Part shown: piece by piece, positions 43,667 to 51,421 of the stretch | Layout: the number at the start of each line of letters is the position of its first letter | How positions within the stretch are numbered: the stretch's first letter is position 1 | Assembly (NCBI GenBank): GCA_008086245.1 | Contig: VSIX01000035.1 | Coordinates: 1-51,421, forward strand | Reading direction: 5' to 3' | Length of the DNA: 51,421 bases | From: Candidatus Mcinerneyibacterium aminivorans | Lineage (GTDB): Bacteria > Macinerneyibacteriota > Macinerneyibacteria > Macinerneyibacteriales > Macinerneyibacteriaceae | Made by a program: the position numbers and the translations under genes | Notes under the pieces: model-generated | Told to the model about the DNA's origin: nothing | Database searches by the model: none | The model's input: the letters and a program-made list of their open reading frames with translations, nothing else

Positions 43667-44539
43667 TTAATCTATATATCCTAAATCCCTAAGTACTCTT
43701 TTATCTTTTCTCCAGTTTTTCATTACATTTACCACTAGATCCAAATATATTTTCCTATCCAGAAATTTTTCAATTTTTTCTCTGGAATCGCTTCCGATCT
43801 TCTTAATCATTTTCCCATTTTTCCCTATCAGTATGCCTTTTTGTGAATTTTGCTCACAAATTATAGAGGCTTTTATATATTTATCTGAAAAATCTTTAAC
43901 TGAAATAGCAACAACATAAGGAATTTCTTCATATACATTGTTTATTATAGTTTCCCTAATAAGTTCACTTATAATAAATTTTTTATCTTTATCGGTTAGC
44001 ATCTCTGAAGGATAATAAGTAGGTCCTTCAGGCAATTTTTTCACAATTGCATTTTTTAATTTATCCATATTTTTATTTTCTAAAACAGATACGGGCACGA
44101 TATCTTCTATTCCAGTATATTCATTAATTTTTACGATACTTTCAAGAACTTCATCTTCAGAAATTAAATCTGTTTTATTTAATACAATAAATACTTTATC
44201 TTTTGGAAGCTCAACAGAATTCCAAATTTTTTTATCCCTTTCATTAAATTTGTATTTTGCATCGACCATATAAAGAATTAATTCAATTTCCTTGATGGAC
44301 TTCTTAGCTCTAGACACCATTGCTTTATCCAGTTTTCTTCTTGGTTTAAAAATACCCGGGGTATCAATAAATACAACCTGGGTATTTAAATCCTGCCAGT
44401 GAGCTACTGCCTGAATTTGATCACGTGTAGTTTGTGGTTTAGGTGTTACGATTGATATTTTGTTTTTCACAAAACTATTAATTAAACTTGATTTTCCTAC
44501 ATTAGGCTGCCCTATAACGGTTACAAAACCTGATTTCAT
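43667..44539 (-). CDS. era: Ribosome-maturation GTPase Era
   Basis: The 290-residue protein has G1 GQPNVGKSS (10-18), the switch TTRDQIQAV, G3 DTPGIF, G4 NKTD and a C-terminal KH domain with GILIGKNGKMIKKIG. Era binds the 3' end of 16S rRNA. The ATG overlaps the stop of the DUF502 gene (ATGA) with GGAG upstream. The ybeY-dgkA-era neighbourhood is widely conserved. Confidence 0.96.
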   Translation of the reverse strand: MKSGFVTVIGQPNVGKSSLINSFVKNKISIVTPKPQTTRDQIQAVAHWQDLNTQVVFIDTPGIFKPRRKLDKAMVSRAKKSIKEIELILYMVDAKYKFNERDKKIWNSVELPKDKVFIVLNKTDLISEDEVLESIVKINEYTGIEDIVPVSVLENKNMDKLKNAIVKKLPEGPTYYPSEMLTDKDKKFIISELIRETIINNVYEEIPYVVAISVKDFSDKYIKASIICEQNSQKGILIGKNGKMIKKIGSDSREKIEKFLDRKIYLDLVVNVMKNWRKDKRVLRDLGYID

Positions 44540-45177
44540 TTATTTTCTCCTTTTGTGTTCCCGAATTGTTTCCCTTTTACAATCGCTCCGGAAAGTATGA
44601 TTTTCATTGCTTCTTCGACAGTTATATCCAGCTGGATAACTTCTTTTTTCTTTATATATAAAAGATATCCAGTTGTTGGATTTGGAGTAGATGGAATAAA
44701 TATTGCATAATAATTTGATGTTTTTAACCCATTTATTTTTTCATTAAAGGAATTATTCATGTTTTCTGTTACAAAACCCAATGAATAAACACCTTTCCTT
44801 GGATATTCTATCAAAACAACACTTTTAAAAATATTTTTCCCTGAGCCAATTAAAGACGTAGTTACATGTTTTATACTTTTATATAATCTATTTATAAAAG
44901 GCATTTTATCAATAATATACTCCGAGAATAATAATAATTTAGCACCCAAATAATTACGCACCAATAACCCTAAAATAAAAATAACAAAAATTATAATTAT
45001 AAATCCAAGACCTGGAATTTTTAAATTAAAATATTTTAGTAAATAACCACCTAATAAGTTGTCAGTTTTAATAATAAAAAAATATATTATGTATATAGTT
45101 AAAGCAAATGGTAGAATGGTTATGATTCCTGTAACAAAATTTTTCTTGATCCATGAAATAAATCGTTTAATTTTCAA
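44536..45177 (-). CDS. DUF502 family membrane protein
   Basis: The 213-residue protein has two helices (about 13-33 and 53-72) and the DUF502 pattern: GIITILPFALTIYIIYF, GLGFIIIIFVIFILGLLVRN, MPFINRLYKSIKHVT, VLIEYPRKGVYSLGFVTE and FIPSTPNPTTGYLLYI. The function is not known. The start is TTG at 45177 with AGGAG six bases before it. It overlaps the CorC gene end by 11 bases. Confidence 0.88.
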   Translation of the reverse strand: MKIKRFISWIKKNFVTGIITILPFALTIYIIYFFIIKTDNLLGGYLLKYFNLKIPGLGFIIIIFVIFILGLLVRNYLGAKLLLFSEYIIDKMPFINRLYKSIKHVTTSLIGSGKNIFKSVVLIEYPRKGVYSLGFVTENMNNSFNEKINGLKTSNYYAIFIPSTPNPTTGYLLYIKKKEVIQLDITVEEAMKIILSGAIVKGKQFGNTKGENK

Positions 45178-46411
45178 TATTTTCTCCTTTGGTTTTTACT
45201 GTAAGAAGTATTTTTTTTATTCTACGTTCGTTTGCTTCTATTATTTTAAATGAAAATTTTTCATATTCAAGTTTTTGTCCCTTTTGTGGAAGAACACCTA
45301 ATTTTGAAATAATAAAACCGGCTAAAGTTTCATAATCAGCTTCTTCCCTAATATATTTATCTAATTTTATACCAAATGTTTCTTTAAATTCTTCAATTGT
45401 CATTTTTGAGGATATTACATATTCTTTCTGGGATAGCTCAGTGTATAATACTTCTTCAACATCATATTCATCTTCAATTTCTCCCACAATTTCTTCTAAC
45501 ACATCTTCAATTGTTACTAATCCCGATAAATCTCCATATTCATCAACTACAAATGCTATATGTTTATGTTTTGATTGAAAATCTCTTAATAGCTGATTAA
45601 TTTTTCTTGTTTCCGGGACAAAAAAGGTTTTTCTTAGTAACTTCCTTGGATTGAAAGTTTCTTTATCTATTTTAATTAAATCTTTCACATATATTATCCC
45701 TAATATCTCATCCAATCTTTCATCGTATACCGGCAGTCTTGAGTGTCCTTTCTCTTCGATTAAATCAACTAACTCAGTATAGTTAATATCAACAGGTACA
45801 GCTACAATATCAACTCTTGGAACCATAATTTCTTTAGCCACAATATCTTTAAATTCAAGAACACTGCTTATCATTTTCCTCTCCTGCAAGTTCCCTTCTT
45901 TTAGGATCTTTTTAATAACTTCATCTTCAAATTTTCCAAAATAGGAAGTTTGCAAAACTCTTTTTCCTCCAAATATTTTTAAAATTAGATCTATTGGAAT
46001 TAAAAGTAATCTTACAAGCGGAAAAAATAAATATAATATATAATACAGGGGTTTAAGTAAATAATAAAAATAAATTAATTTCCCCTGCATAGCCAATGAC
46101 CTTGGTAAATATTCCCCCATACAAACAAAGATAAGAAATGTATAAAGCAAGGTCATAACAAAATTTTTTCCAGTTACAAAATATACATTTGAAAATATTA
46201 ATAGTAAAAATAAATATTTTGTAAAATGCAGGGATGCGAGTAAGATATCTCTTTTTTCCAGCCATTTCACCATTAATTTTCTTATTTTTTCTTTTTTGAA
46301 TAATATATTCCTTATTTTATTATATGTGAAACCTGCTAAAAATGATTCAATAAATTTTAATATAAAAACAATAGTAATACTTACTATCAACCCAAAATAA
46401 TATAAGTACAT
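45167..46411 (-). CDS. CNNM/CBS-domain CorC-HlyC family transporter-like protein
   Basis: The 414-residue protein has a DUF21/CNNM membrane domain (about four helices, residues 1-140), a CBS pair (IMVPRVDIVAVPVD and IAFVVDEYGDLSGLVTIEDVLEEIVGEI) and the CorC_HlyC C-terminal domain (SSKMTIEEFKETFGI and the tail). Members are linked with magnesium/cobalt efflux or membrane homeostasis. It begins three bases after the DgkA-PAP2 stop and is next to era, as in many genomes. Confidence 0.9.
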   Translation of the reverse strand: MYLYYFGLIVSITIVFILKFIESFLAGFTYNKIRNILFKKEKIRKLMVKWLEKRDILLASLHFTKYLFLLLIFSNVYFVTGKNFVMTLLYTFLIFVCMGEYLPRSLAMQGKLIYFYYLLKPLYYILYLFFPLVRLLLIPIDLILKIFGGKRVLQTSYFGKFEDEVIKKILKEGNLQERKMISSVLEFKDIVAKEIMVPRVDIVAVPVDINYTELVDLIEEKGHSRLPVYDERLDEILGIIYVKDLIKIDKETFNPRKLLRKTFFVPETRKINQLLRDFQSKHKHIAFVVDEYGDLSGLVTIEDVLEEIVGEIEDEYDVEEVLYTELSQKEYVISSKMTIEEFKETFGIKLDKYIREEADYETLAGFIISKLGVLPQKGQKLEYEKFSFKIIEANERRIKKILLTVKTKGENIEN

Positions 46412-46413
46412 AG

Positions 46414-47127
46414 CTATGATAATCCTCCTATGATATTATTAATTAGAACTGTTAGGAAAAATCCAAGAAGTGATCCTGTAATCACCTGCCACAGTGAATG
46501 AATGTGCAAATCAATTCTACTTTTTGCTACTAAAAAAGCCAGAATAATAATCAAAATATTTATTATAATAATGTCTATATATAATATGGATATTGCTGCT
46601 ATTGCAAAGGCAAAAGCTGAATGTCCACTTGGCCAACCCCCATAAAATGGCTTACCGCTTTTAGAAATACTTTTTAAAAGTACAACTGAAGTTATGATAA
46701 TTATTAATATAATAAAAATAAAAGTGTCGTTTGCAGTTTTAATCGAATTAAATAAAGCATTTATATCCTTAATTGATTTTTTATAAACAAGGAAATAACC
46801 CACAATTATTGAATTTATAGCAGCAATAAAAACACCTGCTGAAGATATGTCTTTAATAATTTTTATAAGTGGATCGTGGAGTGTTGAAATAAAATAATCA
46901 ATAATCAATTCTATAACAGTATTGAATGTTTCTGCTACTATAACAAAAGCAATAGAAAAATACAGCATCAATCTTTCCAAAAAAGTTAAATCTAAAAATA
47001 ATGAATAAGCCAGTACCAAAAGAGCTATTAAATAGTGTATTTTTATATTTCTTTCATATTTAATTGATAAAATTATTCCTTTTACTGCATTATTGAAACT
47101 TTCCAGTAAATTATTATTTTTTTTCAT
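46414..47127 (-). CDS. Lipid kinase DgkA fused to PAP2 phosphatase
   Basis: The N-terminal 120 residues are a DagK domain: SFNNAVKGIILSIKYERNIK, the active-site ETFNTVIELIIDYF and HDPLIKIIKDISSAGVF. Residues 130-237 form a PAP2 phosphatase: SKSGKPFYGGWPSGHSAFAF and KSRIDLHIHSLWQVITGSLLGF. The DgkA half phosphorylates diacylglycerol or undecaprenol and the PAP2 half removes phosphates from lipid pyrophosphates, so the fusion probably acts in recycling the carrier lipid. I take the ATG at 47127; a GTG two codons earlier at 47133 lacks a ribosome site. The start overlaps the ybeY end by 14 bases. Confidence 0.9.
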   Translation of the reverse strand: MKKNNNLLESFNNAVKGIILSIKYERNIKIHYLIALLVLAYSLFLDLTFLERLMLYFSIAFVIVAETFNTVIELIIDYFISTLHDPLIKIIKDISSAGVFIAAINSIIVGYFLVYKKSIKDINALFNSIKTANDTFIFIILIIIITSVVLLKSISKSGKPFYGGWPSGHSAFAFAIAAISILYIDIIIINILIIILAFLVAKSRIDLHIHSLWQVITGSLLGFFLTVLINNIIGGLS

Positions 47128-47527
47128 ATTCACCTATATATTTTTTTTCAATATTTTTCATTTCGGATAATTCCTTTTTGGATTGATGATCATACCCTAA
47201 AAGATGGAGCATTCCATGGACAAAAAGATGGGATAATTCTGTTTCTGTGTTTTTACTTTGCTGCTTAGCTTTTTCATAGGATATAATAATTTCTCCTAAT
47301 ATATCATCATAATTATCTTTTAGTGGAAATGATATAACATCAGTAGCTTTATTTATCCCCCTGTATTTTTGGTTAATTTCTTTAATCTCACTATTATCAG
47401 TGAAAAACAAGCTCACTTCTGATTTTTCTATATCAAAATCCTTGCTTAATTTAGTGTATATATTTATCAATTTATTTTCATTAATTTTATTTGATATTTC
47501 CTTGTTTTTATATTTTATTATTAACAT
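47114..47527 (-). CDS. ybeY: Endoribonuclease YbeY
   Basis: The 137-residue protein carries the zinc-binding HGMLHLLGYDH motif, INQKYRGINKATDVISFPL and GEIIISYEKA. YbeY matures 16S rRNA and monitors ribosomes. The order phoH, HD phosphodiesterase, ybeY, dgkA, era is conserved among many bacteria. Confidence 0.95.
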   Translation of the reverse strand: MLIIKYKNKEISNKINENKLINIYTKLSKDFDIEKSEVSLFFTDNSEIKEINQKYRGINKATDVISFPLKDNYDDILGEIIISYEKAKQQSKNTETELSHLFVHGMLHLLGYDHQSKKELSEMKNIEKKYIGEYEKK

Positions 47528-47533
47528 AATTTT

Positions 47534-49702
47534 TTATTTAATCTCCTCGGGATATTCTATTCTTTTATGCAAATTACTTTTAAAATATTCAATAAAACTC
47601 AATTTAATTTTATCTAATTCTTTTAAAGTTAAGTTAGAGTTATCAAGCTGTCCATCTTCAATTGATTCTTTGAATATTTTATCTATTCTTTCTTTTAAAT
47701 GATGAAATGGAGAATCAATTAATACTCTAGCCACAGCTTCAACTTTATCAGCTAAGAATATTATTGCTGATTCCTTTGAAGTAGGTTTAGGTCCGTTGTA
47801 TCTAAAAAATTTTTCATCAATTTCTTCCTTTGATTCTTTTTTAGCTTTCCTGTAAAAAAATTTAATTAAAGATGTACCATGATGTTCTTTAATAATATCA
47901 GCTAATTTATTTGCCAAACCGTATTTCTGAGCTATTTTTACCCCTTCATCTACATGATTTTTTATTATTCTCACAGACATTATGGGAAGCAATGAATCAT
48001 GCTTGTTCGGCCCTAATAATTGATTTTCAATGAAGTAATTCGATCTTTTTATTTTTCCAATATCATGATACAATCCCCCAACTTTTGCCAGAATAGAATC
48101 TGCTTCAATTTCATTTGCAGCTTCTTCAGATATTTCAGAAACTATAACACTGTGTCTGTAGGTACCTGAAGCGACATTCATCAATTTTTTTAAAAGAGGA
48201 TTGTCCCAATTCAATAATTCGGTTAAATTGATATCAGTTGTAATATTATAATATCGTTCAAATAAATATATTAACACATAAGCAGTTACAAGTGACAGGG
48301 AAATGTTTATTACTGAATATAGAAACCATGTAAATACTGAAAATATATTACCTGCATCATTACCATAAAATAAAGTATTAATAACAAGAATAGAAATAAA
48401 TGTAAAAGCAATAAAGTATAAAATAGTCTTTAATTTTGGATTTCTTTTCTTTAATTTATGTTTATTTATTAAAAAATATAAGCTTAAAATCAAATAAAAT
48501 ATTAAAAATTTTGAATCCGGTGAATAAAAAAAATATATATTTAAATATAAAAGAATAGATAAAATTGAAAAATTAAAACCTATTAAGAAGTAATTTGTCA
48601 TTATAAAAGCCATAAAAGGTAAAATATAAAATAATTCTGTATTTTGAAAATTGCTGAATAATACGATAATTAAAAAGTAAATTATAGTGATCAGTAAAAA
48701 TATTTTATATTTTGATGAATCCTCAAATTTAAAATATTTTTTTATAAAACTATAAAGAATTATAAAAATTATAATTAAAAATGCTATAAATCCAATTATA
48801 TTTAATATTTTAATTTTGACTAATTCTGATACCATTTTGTTCAATTTATTATAAATACTTTGATCAATAATTTGCCCTTTTCTTGCTATAATTTCATTTT
48901 TATTAATATTTTTTGTTACATAGGTCTGTTTTTCCCTTATTGTATCTTTATACTGTTCAGTAAGTTTTTCGCTATATTTCAAATTTGTGGAAATATAATT
49001 CTTCAAAATATAAAAAATTAAAATCTTATATTTAGATTCTCCTTCTAAGTAATTGCCAATTAAATTTTTCAGTCTTTCATCAAGATTCTCTTCAAGAATC
49101 ATCTTTTTAGCATCAATTTTTTTATCATCACTTTCTCTTTTAATTAAAATATTTTTATTGGAATTTTCAATTAAAAAGGATTGATTTATTATACCTATTT
49201 TATATATCTTTTTTAATATTTCTACAGCTATTTGAGCAATTGTGTTCATTTCTGTTTCGCTTAATTCACTTATTGAGTCCTTCAAATTTAATTCTTTAAT
49301 GTTTGTAAAATTTCTCCAAATTGTAGTTATTCTTTGTATTTTTTCATCAGAATCTATATTACTATTACTGAGTACATTATTAACTCTCTTTATATCTTCT
49401 AACAAATATGTTTTTTTACTTTCATATAATGTATCTTCTAATATATATATATCTGGAGCATCTTTTATTTTTTCTTCAACTTTTTTTTGTGATTTTTTCT
49501 TATCAATCCATTCAAAAGGTACCTTTGCTTCTATGTTTTCCTTTACAACATCTCCAATTTTATAGTTATATTGATTAATATAATTTAATTGTTTAAATGA
49601 ATAAAAACCGACCATTAAAATAAATAATATAGAAATATAAATAGCTATTGGATTATTTAAATATTGTTTAATATTGATATTTTTTATACTTTTAAATTCC
49701 AT
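47534..49702 (-). CDS. 7TMR-HD family phosphodiesterase (PgpH/YqfF type)
   Basis: The 722-residue protein has an N-terminal helix (residues 18-36), a large extracytoplasmic 7TMR-HDED domain (about 37-305), seven or so helices (305-510) and an HD domain with HSVIVSEISEEAANEIEADS, GGLYHDIGKI and ADIIKEHHGT. Relatives hydrolyse cyclic di-AMP. The conserved H and HD metal ligands are present. It lies between phoH and ybeY, the usual place for this family. Confidence 0.92.
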   Translation of the reverse strand: MEFKSIKNINIKQYLNNPIAIYISILFILMVGFYSFKQLNYINQYNYKIGDVVKENIEAKVPFEWIDKKKSQKKVEEKIKDAPDIYILEDTLYESKKTYLLEDIKRVNNVLSNSNIDSDEKIQRITTIWRNFTNIKELNLKDSISELSETEMNTIAQIAVEILKKIYKIGIINQSFLIENSNKNILIKRESDDKKIDAKKMILEENLDERLKNLIGNYLEGESKYKILIFYILKNYISTNLKYSEKLTEQYKDTIREKQTYVTKNINKNEIIARKGQIIDQSIYNKLNKMVSELVKIKILNIIGFIAFLIIIFIILYSFIKKYFKFEDSSKYKIFLLITIIYFLIIVLFSNFQNTELFYILPFMAFIMTNYFLIGFNFSILSILLYLNIYFFYSPDSKFLIFYLILSLYFLINKHKLKKRNPKLKTILYFIAFTFISILVINTLFYGNDAGNIFSVFTWFLYSVINISLSLVTAYVLIYLFERYYNITTDINLTELLNWDNPLLKKLMNVASGTYRHSVIVSEISEEAANEIEADSILAKVGGLYHDIGKIKRSNYFIENQLLGPNKHDSLLPIMSVRIIKNHVDEGVKIAQKYGLANKLADIIKEHHGTSLIKFFYRKAKKESKEEIDEKFFRYNGPKPTSKESAIIFLADKVEAVARVLIDSPFHHLKERIDKIFKESIEDGQLDNSNLTLKELDKIKLSFIEYFKSNLHKRIEYPEEIK

Positions 49703-49704
49703 TT

Positions 49705-50673
49705 TTAACTTTCATTTTTGTAAGCTTTTATTATTTTTTGAACCAAATTATGCCTTACAACATCTATTCTGGAAAAATATATAAAAGCTATATCATCTAT
49801 ATTATTTAATCTTTTTTCAGCATTAATAAGCCCGCTTTCCTGACTGGAAGGTAAATCAATTTGAGTTATATCTCCAGTAACTATAACTTTAGATCCAAAT
49901 CCCATCCTTGTTAAAAACATTTTCATCTGATCCGGAGTTGCATTTTGAGCCTCATCCATAATTATAAAAGCATCATTTAAAGTTCTTCCTCTCATAAAGG
50001 CCAATGGGATTATTTCTATAATTTTATTTGATATTAATTCTTCAACCTTGTTTGGGGTAAGCATCTCGTATAAAGCATCATATAAAGGCCTTAGATATGG
50101 ATTGACTTTTTCCTGAATATCTCCGGGTAAAAAACCTATTTTTTCTCCTGCTTCCACTGCAGGTCTTACAAGCACAACTCGTTTAACCAAATTTTCCCGT
50201 AAATAATTTACTGCTTTTGCTACTGCTAAATAAGTTTTACCTGTACCAGCTGGACCGATACCAAAAACTATATCGAATTTATCTATTGAATCAACATATT
50301 CTTTTTGATGCAGGGTTTTGGGAGTAATAACTTTTTTTTTTGCAGTAATTACTATCTTTTTGTTAAGAAGTTTGTAAAGCTCGGGAACTTCTCCATGTCT
50401 AACTACCTGTACTATATACCTGATATCTGATTTTTTAGGATTAAAATTTGAATCAACAAGATTAACAAGTTCATCAATTATAATTTTTAACTTTTTTAAT
50501 TTATCTTCAGGTTCCTTTGAATCCACAAGTACTTTATTGTTTCGGATAGTAAAATTAATATCAAGAAGATTTCTTAGAAGTTTAAGATTTGAATTATTGG
50601 TTCCCTGAAACAACCTTAAGTCCAGGTTATTAGGTAATCTTATTGTATATTGTTCTGTTTCAGTTTTACTCAA
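49705..50673 (-). CDS. phoH: PhoH-like ATPase
   Basis: The 322-residue protein has a short N-terminal KH-like region, then the PhoH core with Walker A GIGPAGTGKTYLAV, RPAVEAGEKIGFLPGD and Walker B DAFIIMDEAQNATPDQMKM. It is thought to act on RNA with YbeY. The start codon is TTG at 50673, five bases after GAGGTG. It follows the terminator at 50691-50728. Confidence 0.94.
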   Translation of the reverse strand: MSKTETEQYTIRLPNNLDLRLFQGTNNSNLKLLRNLLDINFTIRNNKVLVDSKEPEDKLKKLKIIIDELVNLVDSNFNPKKSDIRYIVQVVRHGEVPELYKLLNKKIVITAKKKVITPKTLHQKEYVDSIDKFDIVFGIGPAGTGKTYLAVAKAVNYLRENLVKRVVLVRPAVEAGEKIGFLPGDIQEKVNPYLRPLYDALYEMLTPNKVEELISNKIIEIIPLAFMRGRTLNDAFIIMDEAQNATPDQMKMFLTRMGFGSKVIVTGDITQIDLPSSQESGLINAEKRLNNIDDIAFIYFSRIDVVRHNLVQKIIKAYKNES

Positions 50674-50690
50674 AGTTTCACCTCAAATAT

Positions 50691-50726
50691 AATAAAAAGG
50701 GGTAGTTGCAAATACCCCTTTTTATT
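50691..50726. terminator. Bidirectional-type intrinsic terminator after the LysM gene
   Basis: An AAAAAGGGGTA/TACCCCTTTTT stem of 11 bp (extendable to 14) with an eight-base loop is followed on the minus strand by TTTTTATTATATTT. It ends the LysM transcript and leaves phoH to begin about 20 bases later, so phoH depends on readthrough or on a promoter not evident to me. Confidence 0.85.
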
Positions 50727-50756
50727 ATTAAAATAATATTATTTTTTGCTGTATAT

Positions 50757-51368
50757 TTATGGTCTTGGTATTTGAAGCATTGTTCCAGAATCTACAACAT
50801 CTGGATTGGAAATTTTTTCTTTGTTTGCTTCATAAATCTTTTTCCATTTTTCTGCTGAATCATAAATTTCATAATAAGAAGATATTTTTGTTAATGTTTC
50901 TCCCTTGTATACTTCCCATTTTTTAGGTAGCAATCTTGGTATTTTAAATTCCTGACCGGGATAGATCAAATCAACATTATCAATTTTATCTCTATTTGCT
51001 CTATAAATCACAGGCCATTTCCAATAATTACCTTTTCCATAAATTTCTTCATATTCAGCTAATTTTGATAACCAGTCACCTTTTTTAACAACATATTGTT
51101 TCTTAACTTCTTCATACTTATTCAACAATTCTTTTTCTTCAGGTTTCCATTCTCTAATATTTTCCGCTTGTGCTGTTATTTCACTAATTTGTGTTTCAAG
51201 TTCTTCAATTTTGTTTTCTAATTTTTGAGCTTCTTCTTCTGCTTTAGCTTCTCTTTCCTGATAATATTTGTTAAATTCTTCAACTGAAGCGTCTTCAGGA
51301 GGTCTGGTTTGTCCAATAACTGGAACAATAAATAATGATATTATTAATATTACTAATATTTTCTTCAT
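50757..51368 (-). CDS. Secreted coiled-coil protein with two LysM domains
   Basis: The 203-residue protein has a signal peptide (residues 1-20, VIG-Q), a coiled coil (about 35-75) and two LysM domains: YVVKKGDWLSKLAEYEEIYG to IYPGQEFKIP, and WEVYKGETLTKISSYYEIYD to SGTMLQIP. LysM binds peptidoglycan, so the protein lies in the periplasm on the cell wall. The start is the ATG at 51368, with GGGGG nine bases upstream. The frame is open to an ATG at 51389, but that form would put seven extra residues before the signal peptide. Confidence 0.85.
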   Translation of the reverse strand: MKKILVILIISLFIVPVIGQTRPPEDASVEEFNKYYQEREAKAEEEAQKLENKIEELETQISEITAQAENIREWKPEEKELLNKYEEVKKQYVVKKGDWLSKLAEYEEIYGKGNYWKWPVIYRANRDKIDNVDLIYPGQEFKIPRLLPKKWEVYKGETLTKISSYYEIYDSAEKWKKIYEANKEKISNPDVVDSGTMLQIPRP

Positions 51369-51382
51369 AATTACTTTCCCCC

Positions 51383-51421
51383 TCACCATAATTTACCTTT
51401 AGAGTTTTTAATTCTTTCAAG
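51383..51421 (-). CDS. Possible 3' end of an upstream gene
   Basis: The frame CTT GAA AGA ... TTA TGG TGA is open from the right edge for 12 codons and stops 14 bases before the LysM ATG, at normal operon spacing. A second frame is also open, so this call rests on position only. Confidence 0.25.
   Translation of the reverse strand, partial: LERIKNSKGKLW

Noticed and set aside
1-51421. Insertion sequences, prophage, toxin-antitoxin or defence systems
   Set aside because: No transposase, integrase, terminal repeats, capsid genes or defence-family motifs were recognised in any long frame.

Overview
The window is an AT-rich (by eye about 25-30% GC), densely packed bacterial chromosome segment with almost all protein genes on the minus strand. 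A diderm (Gram-negative type) envelope is indicated by a PilQ-type secretin, a PilP-type lipoprotein, YajC and O-antigen-ligase-like proteins. Two response regulators keep the GAFTGA loop, so the genome should also encode sigma-54. One secreted protein ends in a tail resembling the T9SS sorting domains known from Bacteroidetes and related candidate phyla. Taxonomy cannot be fixed from sequence alone; a low-GC diderm from a poorly sampled phylum (FCB-like or similar) is my inference. No insertion sequence, prophage, CRISPR array or rRNA was seen.

Layout. 1-2.8 kb: an edge-truncated membrane/zinc-ribbon gene read from a TTG start, a PHP phosphatase, a MscS channel and a MarR regulator with a clear promoter and operator-like repeats. 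2.8-5.5 kb: an operon acyP, alternative sigma factor, short-chain dehydrogenase and CinA-type amidohydrolase, driven by an extended -10 promoter. 5.5-12.7 kb: a DtxR-type metal regulator, PolX with a ruined polymerase site, yajC, mobB with a Cys4 tail, ridA, queH and ruvB-ruvA-ruvC-yebC. 12.9-13.3 kb: plus-strand tRNAs Pro-Arg-His-Pro. 13.4-14.8 kb: divergent IMP-cyclohydrolase-like and yigZ genes.

14.8-33.6 kb is an envelope and type IV pilus region. Reading in the direction of transcription it holds an NtrY-like giant kinase with its NtrC-type regulator, a degenerate M6-peptidase-like secreted protein, a second kinase/regulator pair of the PilS/PilR kind, then a strong sigma-70-type promoter and pilMNOPQ, followed by two O-antigen-ligase-like membrane proteins that could act in pilin or surface glycosylation.

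33.6-51.4 kb is a long co-directional run: a LysM protein, phoH, a 7TM-HD phosphodiesterase, ybeY, a DgkA-PAP2 fusion, a CBS/CorC protein, a DUF502 protein, era, then a distinctive trio (1264-aa TPR protein, Cys4/coiled-coil/TPR protein, and a ClpB-like protein whose nucleotide-binding and pore motifs are eroded), then mltG, a U32 protein and a small membrane protein. Phosphate-stress/rRNA maturation genes (phoH, ybeY, era) and cell-envelope genes (DgkA-PAP2, LysM, mltG) are interleaved, as is common in bacteria. The least familiar material is the TPR/pseudo-Clp trio and the degenerate M6 protein set between two two-component systems.
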